Source: Streptomyces hygroscopicus subsp. hygroscopicus
Lineage (GTDB): Bacteria; Actinomycetota; Actinomycetes; Streptomycetales; Streptomycetaceae
Assembly: GCF_030269125.1 (NCBI RefSeq)
Contig: NZ_BSSM01000003.1
Coordinates: forward strand, 1-64,000
Length of the DNA stretch: 64,000 nucleotides
Direction: 5' to 3'
Part shown: positions 43,707 to 52,939 of the stretch, one piece after another
Numbering within the stretch: the first letter of the stretch is position 1
Layout of the letters: the number at the start of each line of letters is the position of its first letter
The notes under the pieces: model-generated
Told to the model about the DNA's origin: nothing
Seen by the model: only the letters and a program-made list of their open reading frames with translations
Database searches by the model: none
Made by a program: the position numbers and the translations under genes

Positions 43707-44369
43707 GTGACTACCGATGGGCAGGACAGGGGCGGCAACCGGGCACCTAACCGGATGGACCGGCGCAAGGCTCGCACCCGGGCAGCGCTGGTCACTGCGG
43801 CGCAGAGGCTCCTCGCCGAGCAAGGGGGGGTCGACGTGAGCATCCATGAGATCACCGAGGCGGCCGACGTCGGCTTCGGTACCTTCTACAGCCACTTCAC
43901 CAGCAAGGACGAGCTGTTCGACGCCGCCCTCTCCCTCACTCTGGAAGAGCATGGAGCTCTGCTGGACTCCGCCGTAGGAGACCTGAAGGACCCGGCGGAG
44001 GTGTTCTCCGCCAGCGTCCGCCTGACCGGCCGTCTGCGGCACACCCATCCGCAGATGGCCAGGATCTTCGTGCGTACCGGCATGTCCTACCTGACCTCCC
44101 AAAGCGGGCTGGCTCCGCAGGCGATGCGGGACCTGCAGGCCGCTGCCGACAGCGGGCGATTGGACATCGACGACCCGCGCACCGCGGTCGCCATGGTCGG
44201 CGGCGCCCTGCTCGGCGTGCTTCACCTCCTGGAGACCAGCCCCGACCTCGATGTCCAGCGCGTCACCGACCAACTGGCATGCCGTCTCCTGTGCATGTTC
44301 GGCATGACGCGCGCCGAAGCCCAGGAGATTGCCACCCGGCCCCTGCCATCGCTCTCCACCCCGACCTGA
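43707..44369 (+). CDS. TetR-family regulator of the aromatic-degradation operon
   Basis: 220 residues from GTG 43707. The HTH is EITEAADVGFGTFYSHFTSK, followed by DELFDAAL. The C-terminal domain (MARIFVRTGMSYLTSQSGLA, then AVAMVGGALLGVLHLLE) is intact. It is divergent from the FAH-family gene with a palindrome between, so it probably represses the 36-43.5 kb operon until an aromatic inducer binds. Confidence 0.85.
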   Translation: MTTDGQDRGGNRAPNRMDRRKARTRAALVTAAQRLLAEQGGVDVSIHEITEAADVGFGTFYSHFTSKDELFDAALSLTLEEHGALLDSAVGDLKDPAEVFSASVRLTGRLRHTHPQMARIFVRTGMSYLTSQSGLAPQAMRDLQAAADSGRLDIDDPRTAVAMVGGALLGVLHLLETSPDLDVQRVTDQLACRLLCMFGMTRAEAQEIATRPLPSLSTPT

Positions 44370-44556
44370 TGTGAGGAAGCGTCGATGATGAAAGGGCCGG
44401 GGGCTCAGAAGGGCAACGCTGCGGGGCCTTCAAGGCCGGGCGGAGGAGCGACCTGCCGGTCGGAGCGGTCTGCGGATGCCGGGCCGGGCGAGGAGGTTGT
44501 CCCGCCCGAAGCGGAAATCACCGTGTTGCCGACTCCGCGACCGTCGGCACTGCGAA

Positions 44557-44802
44557 TCACCCGTCCGTGTCGTCGCCACCGCTCCGCCCGGCCTCCGGTT
44601 CCCTGGTGAGCCGGGTCGCGAGGTGGTAGGCGACGGTGACGTCCTGGTATTCCTGACGGGGGACGACCGGGTCCGGCAGGTGGGTCCGGTCGCTGTGGCT
44701 CGTCGACTCTCGCTTCCCGGTGCCGGGGAAGCGGACGACTGTCCGGGGTTCCTGCGTGAAGCGAAGCCGTTCGGCGTGGACCGTCGACCGGAACACGATG
44801 CC
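44557..44802 (-). pseudogene. C-terminal fragment of a conserved Streptomyces hypothetical protein
   Basis: The frame reads GIVFRSTVHAERLRFTQEPR, then TVVRFPGTGKRESTSHSDRT and YQDVTVAYHLATRLTREPE to the stop at 44557. I recall similar short proteins with RFPGTGxRES motifs near the ends of Streptomyces replicons, but cannot verify it. The 5' side merges into unrelated sequence. Confidence 0.4.
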
Positions 44803-44974
44803 CCCCACCGGGCTCCCGGCTCCCGCCCCTCCCGTTCGGAGTGGCTCCTCCGGCTCCCTGGCGGTACGTAGGCGACTGGACCTCGGCGGCAGCTCCCCGC
44901 CCTCTCCGCGCACCCGGCGCGTGCCGGTGCCGCCTTGACTCCGGCCGGCCCGGCCCCGCTCTGCCTGCGCGCCC

Positions 44975-45406
44975 TTGCGCGCCGCACGGCCCGGCCGACT
45001 CGGCCCGTTCGGCGCCGTGGCGCAGGAGCGGGAGCAGGCCGGTGAGGAAGGTGTCGGTGAAGGGTTCGGCCTTGGCGATGGCTGTTGGTGGGCGCGCGGG
45101 TGCTGTCCGGGCAATTGCAGGGAGACGGCGCGGGCCCGCTTCAGCAGGCCGGCAGGTGCCCGGACCCGCAGAGGGGCGTCGTGTCTGGGGTCGCCTCGCC
45201 AGCGCGGCGGCCGCGGGTAGCGCAGCACGGTGGAGATGTGGGTGATCCGGTCCTCTGGCTGCCTCTGTTCCTGCGCTGCGACGTGCTCGGTGAGCAGTTC
45301 GCGGATCGTCGCGTCCCGTTGACGTCCCCTGCCGGGCCATGATCCGCGTCAAGGCCTCAAGGGCGCTGGGTGCGATACGCACGTCGGTTTCTGCGTTGCC
45401 GGACAT
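44975..45406 (-). pseudogene. conserved hypothetical gene, frameshifted
   Basis: Start ATG 45406, MSGNAETDVRIAPSALEALT. Near 45330 the sensible frame changes to ATIRELLTEHVAAQEQRQPE and ISTVLRYPRPPRWRGDPRHD, ending in GLLKRARAVSLQLPGQHPRA. A third frame holds TAIAKAEPFTDTFLTGLLPL. It looks like a decayed, internally deleted gene of a family found on Streptomyces plasmids and chromosome arms. Function unknown. Confidence 0.45.
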
Positions 45407-45506
45407 CTCCCCCGCTCCTGTGCGCTCCTACCGATGTGCAGCACCCGGCGGTCGCCCAGCGGTCCGTGGTTTTCCGCTCCGGCGGGCCGGGCCAGTCGGG
45501 GTGCGA

Positions 45507-45930
45507 TCAGCGGGCCTGGGCACGCGCGGCGTAGTGCTCCTGCAGCCGGTCGAGCATGGTGTGGCAGTACTCGGCCAGCGGCCGGTGCTGGTCCTCGTCG
45601 ATGACGAGGACCACGGTGTGGACTCCGTCGGCTCCTGGTATGGCCGCACACGGCTGGGAAGCGCGCAGGTTGGGCCAGTAGCGGCCGTGCACGAACCCGG
45701 AGGCCGCCCGCCAGGCTGCGGGCCACCTTGACCGCGCTCAGGCCGGCGGTGGGCGCGGCAGCAAGCACGATCTGGTGGATCCCGAGTCGGGTGAGCGGGG
45801 GCAGGCCGAGACGGTCGGCTCGGGCACGGCTCAGCCCCGATCACCGTGTCGGTGAGCACCATGCGGGCTTGCTGCGCGCTGATCACGGACGGGACCCGGC
45901 GCCCCTGCCGGATCGCGCAGGCACCGACAT
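45507..45930 (-). pseudogene. frameshifted gene of unknown function
   Basis: The upstream part [17 protein letters not shown] continues in a second frame as [20 protein letters not shown] and [20 protein letters not shown], and in a third as [20 protein letters not shown] with [20 protein letters not shown], ending at 45507. At least two one-base changes are needed to join them. No family recognised. Confidence 0.4.
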
Positions 45931-46021
45931 GCACGACGACCGGCAGGGGATCGTCCGGGCCGGACTTCGACTCCATCAGGTATTCAACCGACCGCGTGCG
46001 CCGCTGGGACCCAGGCCGCCC

Positions 46022-46759
46022 ACCGACGACGGCACGGTCATCTTCTACAAGGACTGGGGTCCCCGTGCCGGGAAGACGATCGTCTTCCACCACGGCTGGC
46101 CGCTGAGCGCGGACGACTGGGACAACCAGATGCTGTACTTCTCGTCCCGCGGCTATCGCGTGATCGCGCACGACCGCCGGGGCCACGGCCGCTCCACGCA
46201 GACGGCCACCGGGCACGACATGGACACCTACGTGGCCGACGTGGTCGCCCTGACCGACGCGCTGGACCTGAAGGACGCCGTGCACATCGGTCACTCGACC
46301 GGTGGTGGCGAGGTCGCCCGCTACGTCGCCCATGCCAAGGCCGGACGCGTCTCGAAGGCCGTCTGGTCACCGCGGTGCTGCCGATCATGCTCAAGGCCGA
46401 GGCCAACCCCGGCGGCCTGCCGATGGAGACGTTCGACGGGTTCCGTGAGGCGCTCGCCGCCAACCGCGCCCAGTTCTTCGTCGACGTCCCTACCGGGCCG
46501 TTCTACGGCTTCAACCGTCCCGGCGCAGAGGTGTCCCAGGGCGTCATCGACAACTGGTGGCGGCAGGGCATGATGGGTGCGGCCAACGCGCACTACGAGT
46601 GCATCAAGGCGTTCTCGGAGACCGACTTCACCGAGGACCTCAAGCAGATCGAACATCAAGAACAGCAAGCTCAAGAGCTACGAGGGCTACCCGCACGGGA
46701 TGCTCACCGTCCGCGCCGACGTGCTGAACCCCGACATCCTGGAGTTCATCGAGTCGTAG
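46022..46759 (+). pseudogene. alpha/beta hydrolase of the non-haem chloroperoxidase type, broken
   Basis: Strong family motifs occur in order: [55 protein letters not shown], and [20 protein letters not shown]. After SKAV (46361) a missing C shifts the frame to [20 protein letters not shown] and [20 protein letters not shown]. Around 46650 the segment with the catalytic Asp is deleted, after which [20 protein letters not shown] resumes in a third frame. The normal N-terminus is also lost. It is non-functional. Confidence 0.8.
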
Positions 46760-46927
46760 GGCCGGGCCCCATGGGGCGGTACGGGTCACCCGTACCGCCC
46801 CTTCCGTATGCCTTCCTCATGTCACGTGCACGGCGAAGGTGTTCCGCCGTCCCCCAGTCGTGGTGTCGCGCGATCATCTGGCACGAGCAATTGGTGAACC
46901 AGAGTGCGCGCGCCGCGCCCCGGTGCC

Positions 46928-47386
46928 TCAGTCGTGGGTGACGTTCTCGGTGAGCAGGCGGAGCAAGTGCTTCGCGGTGGCGTCCTGCTCGGGGGTCAGC
47001 CCCATGGCCTCGCCGATGGCAAGCGGGACGGCGCGGGCCTTCTCCTGAAGGTCCGCGCCGGCCGGGGTGAGGCGTACGGCGACGGAGCGTTCGTCCTCGG
47101 TGCGTCGTTCGCGGCGGATCAGGCCGCCGGCCTCGAGGCGCTTAAGGAGCGGCGAAAGGGTGCTGGATTCCAGTTGGAGCGCCGTGCCCAGCTCCCGTAC
47201 GGAGACCGTGCCCTGCTCCCACAGCACCAGCATGACGAGGTACTGCGGGTAGGTCAGCCCCAGCTCGTCCAGCAGTGGGCGGTAGCGGGTCGTGACCGAC
47301 CGCGAGGCCGCGTACAGGGCGAAGCAGAGCTGGTCCTGAAGCAGCAGCGAACCCACTGCGGCGTCGTCGCGCGCGTTCTGGTCCAT
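46928..47386 (-). CDS. MarR/OhrR-family regulator
   Basis: 152 residues from ATG 47386. The winged helix is [20 protein letters not shown] with [20 protein letters not shown]. Near the N-terminus [15 protein letters not shown] places a single Cys where OhrR proteins have their peroxide-sensing cysteine. It is divergent from the tandem esterase genes. OhrR-like proteins usually sense organic peroxides, but with esterases as neighbours another electrophile or lipid is possible. A palindrome lies between. Confidence 0.85.
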   Translation of the reverse strand: MDQNARDDAAVGSLLLQDQLCFALYAASRSVTTRYRPLLDELGLTYPQYLVMLVLWEQGTVSVRELGTALQLESSTLSPLLKRLEAGGLIRRERRTEDERSVAVRLTPAGADLQEKARAVPLAIGEAMGLTPEQDATAKHLLRLLTENVTHD

Positions 47387-47466
47387 GAGCGCCGTCCTTA
47401 CCTCTGGTGATCGACCAGATACATCTTACCCATTCCAAGCGCCCTCGACTATGTCTTGCTCGTTTA

Positions 47467-47480
47467 AGTTGTGCACGACT
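47467..47480. promoter_or_regulatory. candidate MarR operator
   Basis: AGTTGTGCACGACT is a 14-bp palindrome with one mismatched pair, midway between the divergent MarR and esterase genes. Confidence 0.5.
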
Positions 47481-47572
47481 GAATCGAGCGCTACGGTGTT
47501 CTCGTGACCGCCGAACGGACGGACACATCGGTCGCCGAGGCCGCAGCCCCGGCATCAGCCCAAGGAGTCCCC

Positions 47573-48538
47573 ATGCCCGAGAACATCACCGGCCCCGTAC
47601 TGGAACCGGCCGCCGCCGCATTCGCCGAGGCCACCGCCAACCCGCCGTATCTGTTCGACCTCGGCCCGGTCGAGGGCCGCAAGGCCGTCGACGAGGTCCA
47701 GTCCGGCGAGACCGCCAAGCCCGAGATCGCCGAGGAGTGGGTGACCGTGCAGGGCGGGCCCACCGGCACCGTCCGGGCGCGCATCGTCCGTCCCGTCGGT
47801 GCCGCCGGTCCGCTGCCCGTTGTCATCTACATCCACGGTGCGGGCTGGGTCTTCGGCAACGCCCACACCCACGACCGCCTGGTCCGCGAACTCGCCGTCG
47901 GCGCGAACGCCGCCGTCGTCTTCCCCGAGTACGACCTCTCCCCCGAGGCCCGCTACCCCGTCGCGATCGAGCAGAACTACGCCGTCGCCCGCTGGGTCGT
48001 GGAGCAGGGTTCGTCGAAGGGGCTGGACGCGAGCCGGATCGCGGTGGCCGGGGACTCGGTCGGCGGCAACATGGCCGCCGCGCTGACCCTGATGGCCAAG
48101 GAGCGCGGGGACGTGCCGCTCGTCCAGCAGGTGCTGTTCTACCCCGTCACCGACGCCGCGTTCGACACCGGCTCCTACCACCAGTTCGCCGAGGGCTACT
48201 TCCTGCGCCGGGACGCCATGCAGTGGTTCTGGGACCAGTACACGACCGACGAGGCCGAACGCGCCCAGATCACCGCGTCCCCCCTGCGCGCCACCACCGA
48301 GCAGCTCACCGGCCTGCCCCCGGCCCTGGTCATCACCGGCGAGGCCGACGTCCTGCGCGACGAGGGCGAGGCATACGCGGGCAAGCTCCGCCAGGCCGGC
48401 GTCCCCGTCACGGCCGTCCGCTACCAGGGCATCATCCACGACTTCGTCATGCTCAACGCCCTGCGCGAGACCCACGCCGCCGAAGCCGCCATCAACCAGG
48501 CCGTCGCCACCCTGCGCATCGCACTCGGCACCGCCTGA
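47573..48538 (+). CDS. HSL-family alpha/beta hydrolase (cytoplasmic)
   Basis: 321 residues from ATG 47573 with an AAGGAG site; GTG 47504 would add 23 residues of low complexity. HGAGWVFGN takes the place of the usual HGGG, the nucleophile elbow is VAGDSVGGNMAAAL, and GIIHDFVMLNAL carries the catalytic His. The DxxDV acid is in EADVLRDEGEAYAGK. It has a close paralogue immediately downstream that differs mainly by an N-terminal export signal. Confidence 0.88.
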   Translation: MPENITGPVLEPAAAAFAEATANPPYLFDLGPVEGRKAVDEVQSGETAKPEIAEEWVTVQGGPTGTVRARIVRPVGAAGPLPVVIYIHGAGWVFGNAHTHDRLVRELAVGANAAVVFPEYDLSPEARYPVAIEQNYAVARWVVEQGSSKGLDASRIAVAGDSVGGNMAAALTLMAKERGDVPLVQQVLFYPVTDAAFDTGSYHQFAEGYFLRRDAMQWFWDQYTTDEAERAQITASPLRATTEQLTGLPPALVITGEADVLRDEGEAYAGKLRQAGVPVTAVRYQGIIHDFVMLNALRETHAAEAAINQAVATLRIALGTA

Positions 48539-48657
48539 GCGCCCTCAAGCACATCCGGCGCCCGTAACACCCCCGCACCACACCCGGCCGGACCACCCGG
48601 GTCCCGCCTCAGTACCCGCGTGGCGCACACCCTGCACCACGCACCAGGAGTTCCCCC

Positions 48658-49737
48658 ATGCGCACCGCACCTGTCCGCATCAACCGCACGATCGCCGTCG
48701 CCGCAACAGCAGCCGCCCTCATCGCCGGGGTGACCATCACCGCCAACGCGTCGGCCTCACCCGCCGCACCGTCCGCCACCACGACCGCCCCGGTGCTGGA
48801 AAAGGACGCCCAGGCGTTCGCCGACGCAGCCGCGAAGAACCCGCCCATCTACACCCTGTCCTACGGCGACGCCCGCAAGGCACTCGACAGCGCGCAGGCC
48901 GGCCCCGTGGGCAAGCTCCCGGCGGACGTCAGCCACCGCACCCTCAAGGTGGGACCCACCGGCGAGGTGACCATCCGGATCGTCCGTCCCGCGGGAGTGA
49001 GCGGCAAGCTCCCGGCCGTCATGTACTTCCATGGCGGCGGCTGGGTCCTCGGCAACGAGAACACCCACGACCGGCTGGTGCGGCAGATCGCCAACGGCGC
49101 CCGCGCTGCGGTCATCTTCGTCGACTACACGCCGTCGCCCGAGGCGCGTTACCCCATCGCCATCGAGCAGGCGTACGCGGCCACCAAGTGGGTCGCCGAG
49201 CACGGTGACGAGATCAACGTCGACGGCTCTCGGATCGCCGTCGCCGGCGACAGTGTCGGCGGCAACATGACCGCCGCCGTCACCCTCATGGCCAAGCAGC
49301 GCCGCGGCCCTGCCCTGCGCGAGCAGGTGCTCTTCTACCCGGTCACCGATGCCAACTTCAACACGGCCTCCTACCGGGAGTTCGCCGACGGACCCTGGCT
49401 GACCCGCAAGGCCATGAAGTGGTTCTGGGACGCCTACGCCCCCAACGCCAAGGACCGCAAGCAGATCCTCGCCTCGCCACTGCGCGCGAGCCTCAACCAG
49501 CTCAAGGGCCTGCCCAAGGCCCTGGTCATCACCGACGAGGCCGACGTCCTGCGGGACGAGGGCGAGGCGTACGCCGCCAAGCTCCGCGCCGCCGGCAACG
49601 ACATCACCACCGTCCGCTACCAGGGCATCATCCACGACTTCGCCATGCTCAACGCCCTCGCCAACACCAACGCCGCCAAGGCAGCCGTCGACCAGGCCGA
49701 CCACTTCCTCTACACCGGCCTTCACAGCGGCTCCTGA
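48658..49737 (+). CDS. HSL-family alpha/beta hydrolase, secreted paralogue
   Basis: 359 residues from ATG 48658. Residues 1-32 form a Sec-type signal: MRTAPVRINR, then a hydrophobic core TIAVAATAAALIAGVTI and a cleavage site near NASA-SPA. The mature part aligns with the previous gene: HGGGWVLGN, VAGDSVGGNMTAAV, EADVLRDEGEAYAAK, GIIHDFAMLNAL. The pair arose by tandem duplication, with one copy exported. They probably share a promoter controlled by the divergent MarR protein. Confidence 0.9.
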   Translation: MRTAPVRINRTIAVAATAAALIAGVTITANASASPAAPSATTTAPVLEKDAQAFADAAAKNPPIYTLSYGDARKALDSAQAGPVGKLPADVSHRTLKVGPTGEVTIRIVRPAGVSGKLPAVMYFHGGGWVLGNENTHDRLVRQIANGARAAVIFVDYTPSPEARYPIAIEQAYAATKWVAEHGDEINVDGSRIAVAGDSVGGNMTAAVTLMAKQRRGPALREQVLFYPVTDANFNTASYREFADGPWLTRKAMKWFWDAYAPNAKDRKQILASPLRASLNQLKGLPKALVITDEADVLRDEGEAYAAKLRAAGNDITTVRYQGIIHDFAMLNALANTNAAKAAVDQADHFLYTGLHSGS

Positions 49738-49943
49738 CCCCCGCTCCAGAGCGGACCGGCTTCGGCCGTGCCGCCGAGCCCTGGGCCGCGGCGGGGAGCG
49801 TGGGGACCAGCTCGACCTCCGCCGGCGCACGGGACGGCGCCGCCATCGACACCTTCGCCCAGCCACAGCCGGTCGGCAGAGCCAGCGGAGCGTGGTCCGC
49901 AGCCCGCCCGCGGGCCCAAAGTCCCAGAGAAGCACCAGAGATA

Positions 49944-49997
49944 CCGCCGCGCCCTTCCCTGACCCGCTACTTAGCGGGTCAGGGAAGGGCGCGGCGG
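49944..49997. repeat. perfect 25-bp inverted repeat (hairpin)
   Basis: Arms 49944-49968 and 49973-49997 are exact reverse complements around the loop ACTT. It is about 200 bp after the secreted esterase gene. The stem is very GC-rich with no T-tract, so it may be a terminator of the kind actinobacteria use, or a transposon end. Confidence 0.85.
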
Positions 49998-50506
49998 CAT
50001 TCGCATATCAGATGCCCCGGTGGCCCACCGTATCCACGGTCCGCCCTCAAGCCGGAAGAAATCGCTCCGGAGCCGGTACTCCCGAACGCCGGGCCTGTGT
50101 CCTGCCCGGCAAGTTCCACGTCCCGACCTGTCACTCGACAGACGGCGTCCCTGCGCCATGGGTCACAGCCCATTGCCGCCGCGACCTCACGGGGAGGAGG
50201 AGTATCCGCTGGAGGCGACCCATTGTCGGGTGAGGTGGGTGAAAGCCCTGGGCGGCAGCGCTTTGGTAGGAGCCCGAGCGACAGAGCAGAATGACAGTGC
50301 GCGTGGACTCGAACCACTCCAGGCCGCGGCCGACGTCGCCCCTGACGGTGCCGCCCCGGCGCGCGATGACCGTGGTGGGGGAACAACGCTTGTCGGCCTG
50401 TGCGCGAGCACCTGCACGGCAGTGCGTGGACGAAGCCGGCCAGGTGAGGCGACACTTGGCACGCAGGTGCCGGGAAATGTGCGCGCGACGACTCGACGGA
50501 GTGAGC
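49998..50506. other. no recognisable gene
   Basis: Open frames on both strands are Arg- or Pro-rich and unlike proteins. A stretch on the minus strand near 50310 (GGTTCGAGTCCAC) resembles a tRNA T-arm but has no matching acceptor or anticodon arm. Confidence 0.4.
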
Positions 50507-51505
50507 ATGCCGAGCGGCGACAACGAGAGCGGTCCGGACTTCCAGCAGAACATCACCGTTCATCCGGGAGGCTTCGGCTACGGGGTTGTTGGAGGGGACA
50601 TGGCCGTCTTCGACAGCGGCCCCCCGGTGTACGACCTGCAGAAGTGGCGACCGCCGTCGGTGCCCGACGCCGCGTGGCTGAGCATGCTGCCGAGCCGCAT
50701 GCTCAACGCACGCCACCGCGCCGTCCCCTTCACCGGCCGAGAACCGGAATTGCGTTCACCGGAGCGGTGGCGGGATCAAAAAGGGCCCAGGCTGTCCGTC
50801 CTGTGGCTGCACGCGCCGGGAGGGCAGGGCAAGACCCGCCTGAGTCTGGAGTTCGCCGCGCGGACCGCTGCCCTAGGTGTACTCAGTCATGAGGTTGGTG
50901 ACAGTCGGCTGATCGGTGGTTGGCCGCCGAGCGCGGTGTGTCGGCGGCCAGTGTTGTAGAAGACGAGCCAGGGCGCGAGTGCTCGGGTTCGTTGGGTGTT
51001 GCTGGTGAAGACCTTGGGCAACTCGCTGCTGAACCGGCCCGGGGTGCGCACCCGGGTGCTGCTGACGGCCCGCAGCGGCGCCGTACTGCCGCTGCTGCGC
51101 AAGGAACTGGACAACATCGAGGCCGACCTCGTCGAGCAGAAGCTGGGCCCGCTCGACTCGCCGGACGCCCGCGCCTCGATGTTCCGAGCGGCCTGCCGCG
51201 CCTTCGCCGAGGTGAGCAGCACCGGCACGCGGGGGCCGGTACCGGACAGTGCGGCCTTCACCGGCCCGGACAGCGGCCACGCCCTCACCTTGCACACGGC
51301 TGCTCTGGCGGCGGTCGACGCGCACCAGCGTGGTGTCCGGCCACCCGTGGATCCAGCGGCCAGCACCTCCTACCTGCTCGACCGTGAACGCGCCCAGTGG
51401 CTACACCACTGGGCGGCTGACGCGGCGTCGGCGAGCGGACGCGTCGGAAGTCGTCCCACGGATAACACCCCCAATATCTGCGGGAGCTTGGTTCGTCACC
51501 TGCGG
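50507..51505 (+). pseudogene. P-loop ATPase (STAND/NB-ARC-like), interrupted by IS sequence
   Basis: ATG 50507 starts a frame with ESGPDFQQNITVHPGGFGYG, HRAVPFTGREPELRSPERWR and a Walker A (LWLHAPGGQGKTRLSLEFAA). After AARTAALG at about 50875 it hits the end of an IS481-type transposase. The ATPase resumes near 50998 as LVKTLGNSLLNRPGVRTRVL, LTARSGAVLPLLRKELDN and the lower helical part, ending at 51505. The Walker B region is missing. It would have been the N-terminal part of a signalling or defence-type STAND ATPase. Confidence 0.6.
50884..51000 (-). pseudogene. IS481-like transposase C-terminal scrap
   Basis: The frame ends ALAPWLVFYNTGRRHTALGG, then QPPISRLSPTS, the usual IS481/IS3 ending with YNxxRxHxALGGxPP. 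It lies antisense inside the ATPase gene. Confidence 0.65.
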
Positions 51506-51562
51506 TGACGCTCTCCGGGCCGTAGGTGAAGCGGCCCTGTTATCTGCGGCAAGGGGGAAGCG

Positions 51563-51733
51563 GTGCCCACCGTCGTGCAGCTGCCGACCCGCAAGGCGCT
51601 GACCGTCCGCGCGGCGGCCGACGCCTTCCTCGACTCGCTCGGCAACCCGAACACGGTCCGCAGCTACCAGCGGGAGGCCCGAACCGACCGACTCACTTTC
51701 TTGGCGTCAGCCAGCGGCATCGCGAGAACGTGA
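51563..51733 (+). pseudogene. N-terminal scrap of a tyrosine recombinase
   Basis: GTG 51563 is preceded by an AAGGGGGA site. The frame reads LTVRAAADAFLDSLGNPNTV then RSY, which resembles the SAM-like core-binding domain at the start of tyrosine integrases. It then runs into unrelated sequence and stops after 56 residues; the catalytic domain is absent. Confidence 0.5.
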
Positions 51734-51768
51734 CCGCGTAGGACAATTACGGAAGTTCTGGCGAGGTA

Positions 51769-52563
51769 CTAGACGGCGACAAAGCGCCGGTTGCCGTCCG
51801 CGGCGATGATGCGGCCGAAGCGCATACCGGGGAAGTGGGCGGCGACCAGCAGGTCGTCGGTGTCGGCGGCCGCGTCGGCGATACGGTTGCGCACGGCGGA
51901 CGCGGCGGCGGGGTCGACGTCCCAGATCACCTGCCAGTCGCGCTCGCTGAACTGGACCACCGAGTGGACCACGTCCCCCAGTAGCAGCGCGCGGCGCCCG
52001 CCGGAGGAGACCACGTACGCGGTCGTGCCAGGCGTATGGCCGGGCAGATGGAGGGCGTCGACACCGGGAGCGAGGGTGAAGTCGGCGTCGAACAGCTCCA
52101 GTTGGTTTCCGAGCGGGGTGAGCTTGTCGACGGCTTCGGGCTGGGCGGCGTCACCCGTCACGAAGTACTGCCAATCGGCACGGTGGGCGCGGTAGGTGGC
52201 GCGGGGGAAGACGGGCCGGCCATCGACGGCGGCCCAACCGATGTGGTCGAAGTGCAGGTGGGTGAAGACCACATCTGTCACGTCGTCGGGGGTGACACCG
52301 TGGGCGGCGAGCGAGTCGAGCAACCGGCCCCCGCGGTACTTGCCGTCGTCGAACGGTCCGACCCCGGCGTCGACCAGGACGGTCCGCTCCCCGCTGCGCA
52401 CGAGAAAGCCGCCCAGGGGCAGGCCGAGGCTCCCGTCCGCCTCCCGGTGGTGCTCATGGCAGGCCCACGGGTCGTCCACGCCGGGGCGGGTGAGGATCTC
52501 CGCAGCAATCTCGGTGCCCACCCCGTCCGTGATCGCCAGAACCTCGATGTCGCCGATCTTCAC
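51769..52563 (-). CDS. MBL-fold metallo-hydrolase
   Basis: 264 residues from GTG 52563 (GGGAGGG site six bases before it). The zinc motif HLHFDH is in VVFTHLHFDHIGW, with the later HLPGHTPGTTAYV and LLGDVVHS. The protein resembles the quorum-quenching lactonase/AHL-lactonase-like branch of the metallo-beta-lactamase superfamily, but many members have other substrates. It lies alone between debris; upstream is an HTH scrap. No signal peptide. Confidence 0.85.
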   Translation of the reverse strand: MKIGDIEVLAITDGVGTEIAAEILTRPGVDDPWACHEHHREADGSLGLPLGGFLVRSGERTVLVDAGVGPFDDGKYRGGRLLDSLAAHGVTPDDVTDVVFTHLHFDHIGWAAVDGRPVFPRATYRAHRADWQYFVTGDAAQPEAVDKLTPLGNQLELFDADFTLAPGVDALHLPGHTPGTTAYVVSSGGRRALLLGDVVHSVVQFSERDWQVIWDVDPAAASAVRNRIADAAADTDDLLVAAHFPGMRFGRIIAADGNRRFVAV

Positions 52564-52689
52564 GTACGCCCTCCCGCAACTGTCATGAGCCCACCCCAAA
52601 CCGGACAGCCGTTCGTGGGCCATCGCTTCAACCGTCCTCGGCGGCGGGGGATTCCCACGGGAGACGATCTTTTGTCGGGGCTCACCGGG

Positions 52690-52860
52690 CGCGGCCGTCG
52701 AGCGGGACGGGGGTGCGGCTGGAGCGGAGTTCGCGCAGGTCTTGTGGTTGTACAACATCCCCGGGCTGACCTTGAGGAGGTTGGCGATCGCGGTGATCGA
52801 GAGGGGTTCACCTTGGCTGACCCCTCGTACGGCCAGGCCGAGTCGCAGTGCTGGCGCGAC
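52690..52860 (-). pseudogene. HTH-domain scrap
   Basis: The minus strand reads LRLGLAVRGVSQGEPLSITA then IANLLKVSPGMLYNH, a helix-turn-helix of the TetR or recombinase-accessory kind. The rest is lost and the frame drifts into a Pro/Arg-rich tail that overlaps the region before the MBL gene. Confidence 0.4.
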
Positions 52861-52939
52861 CGCCTGTCGCCCTTCGGCAGCTCCATGCCGCGTGGCGGCG
52901 GCCCAGTCAGCGGCTTCGGCGTCGGTCAGCAGCAGCGCC

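Noticed and set aside
50290..50330. tRNA-like T-arm (GGTTCGAGTCCAC on the minus strand)
   Set aside because: No acceptor stem, anticodon arm or D-arm can be placed around it.
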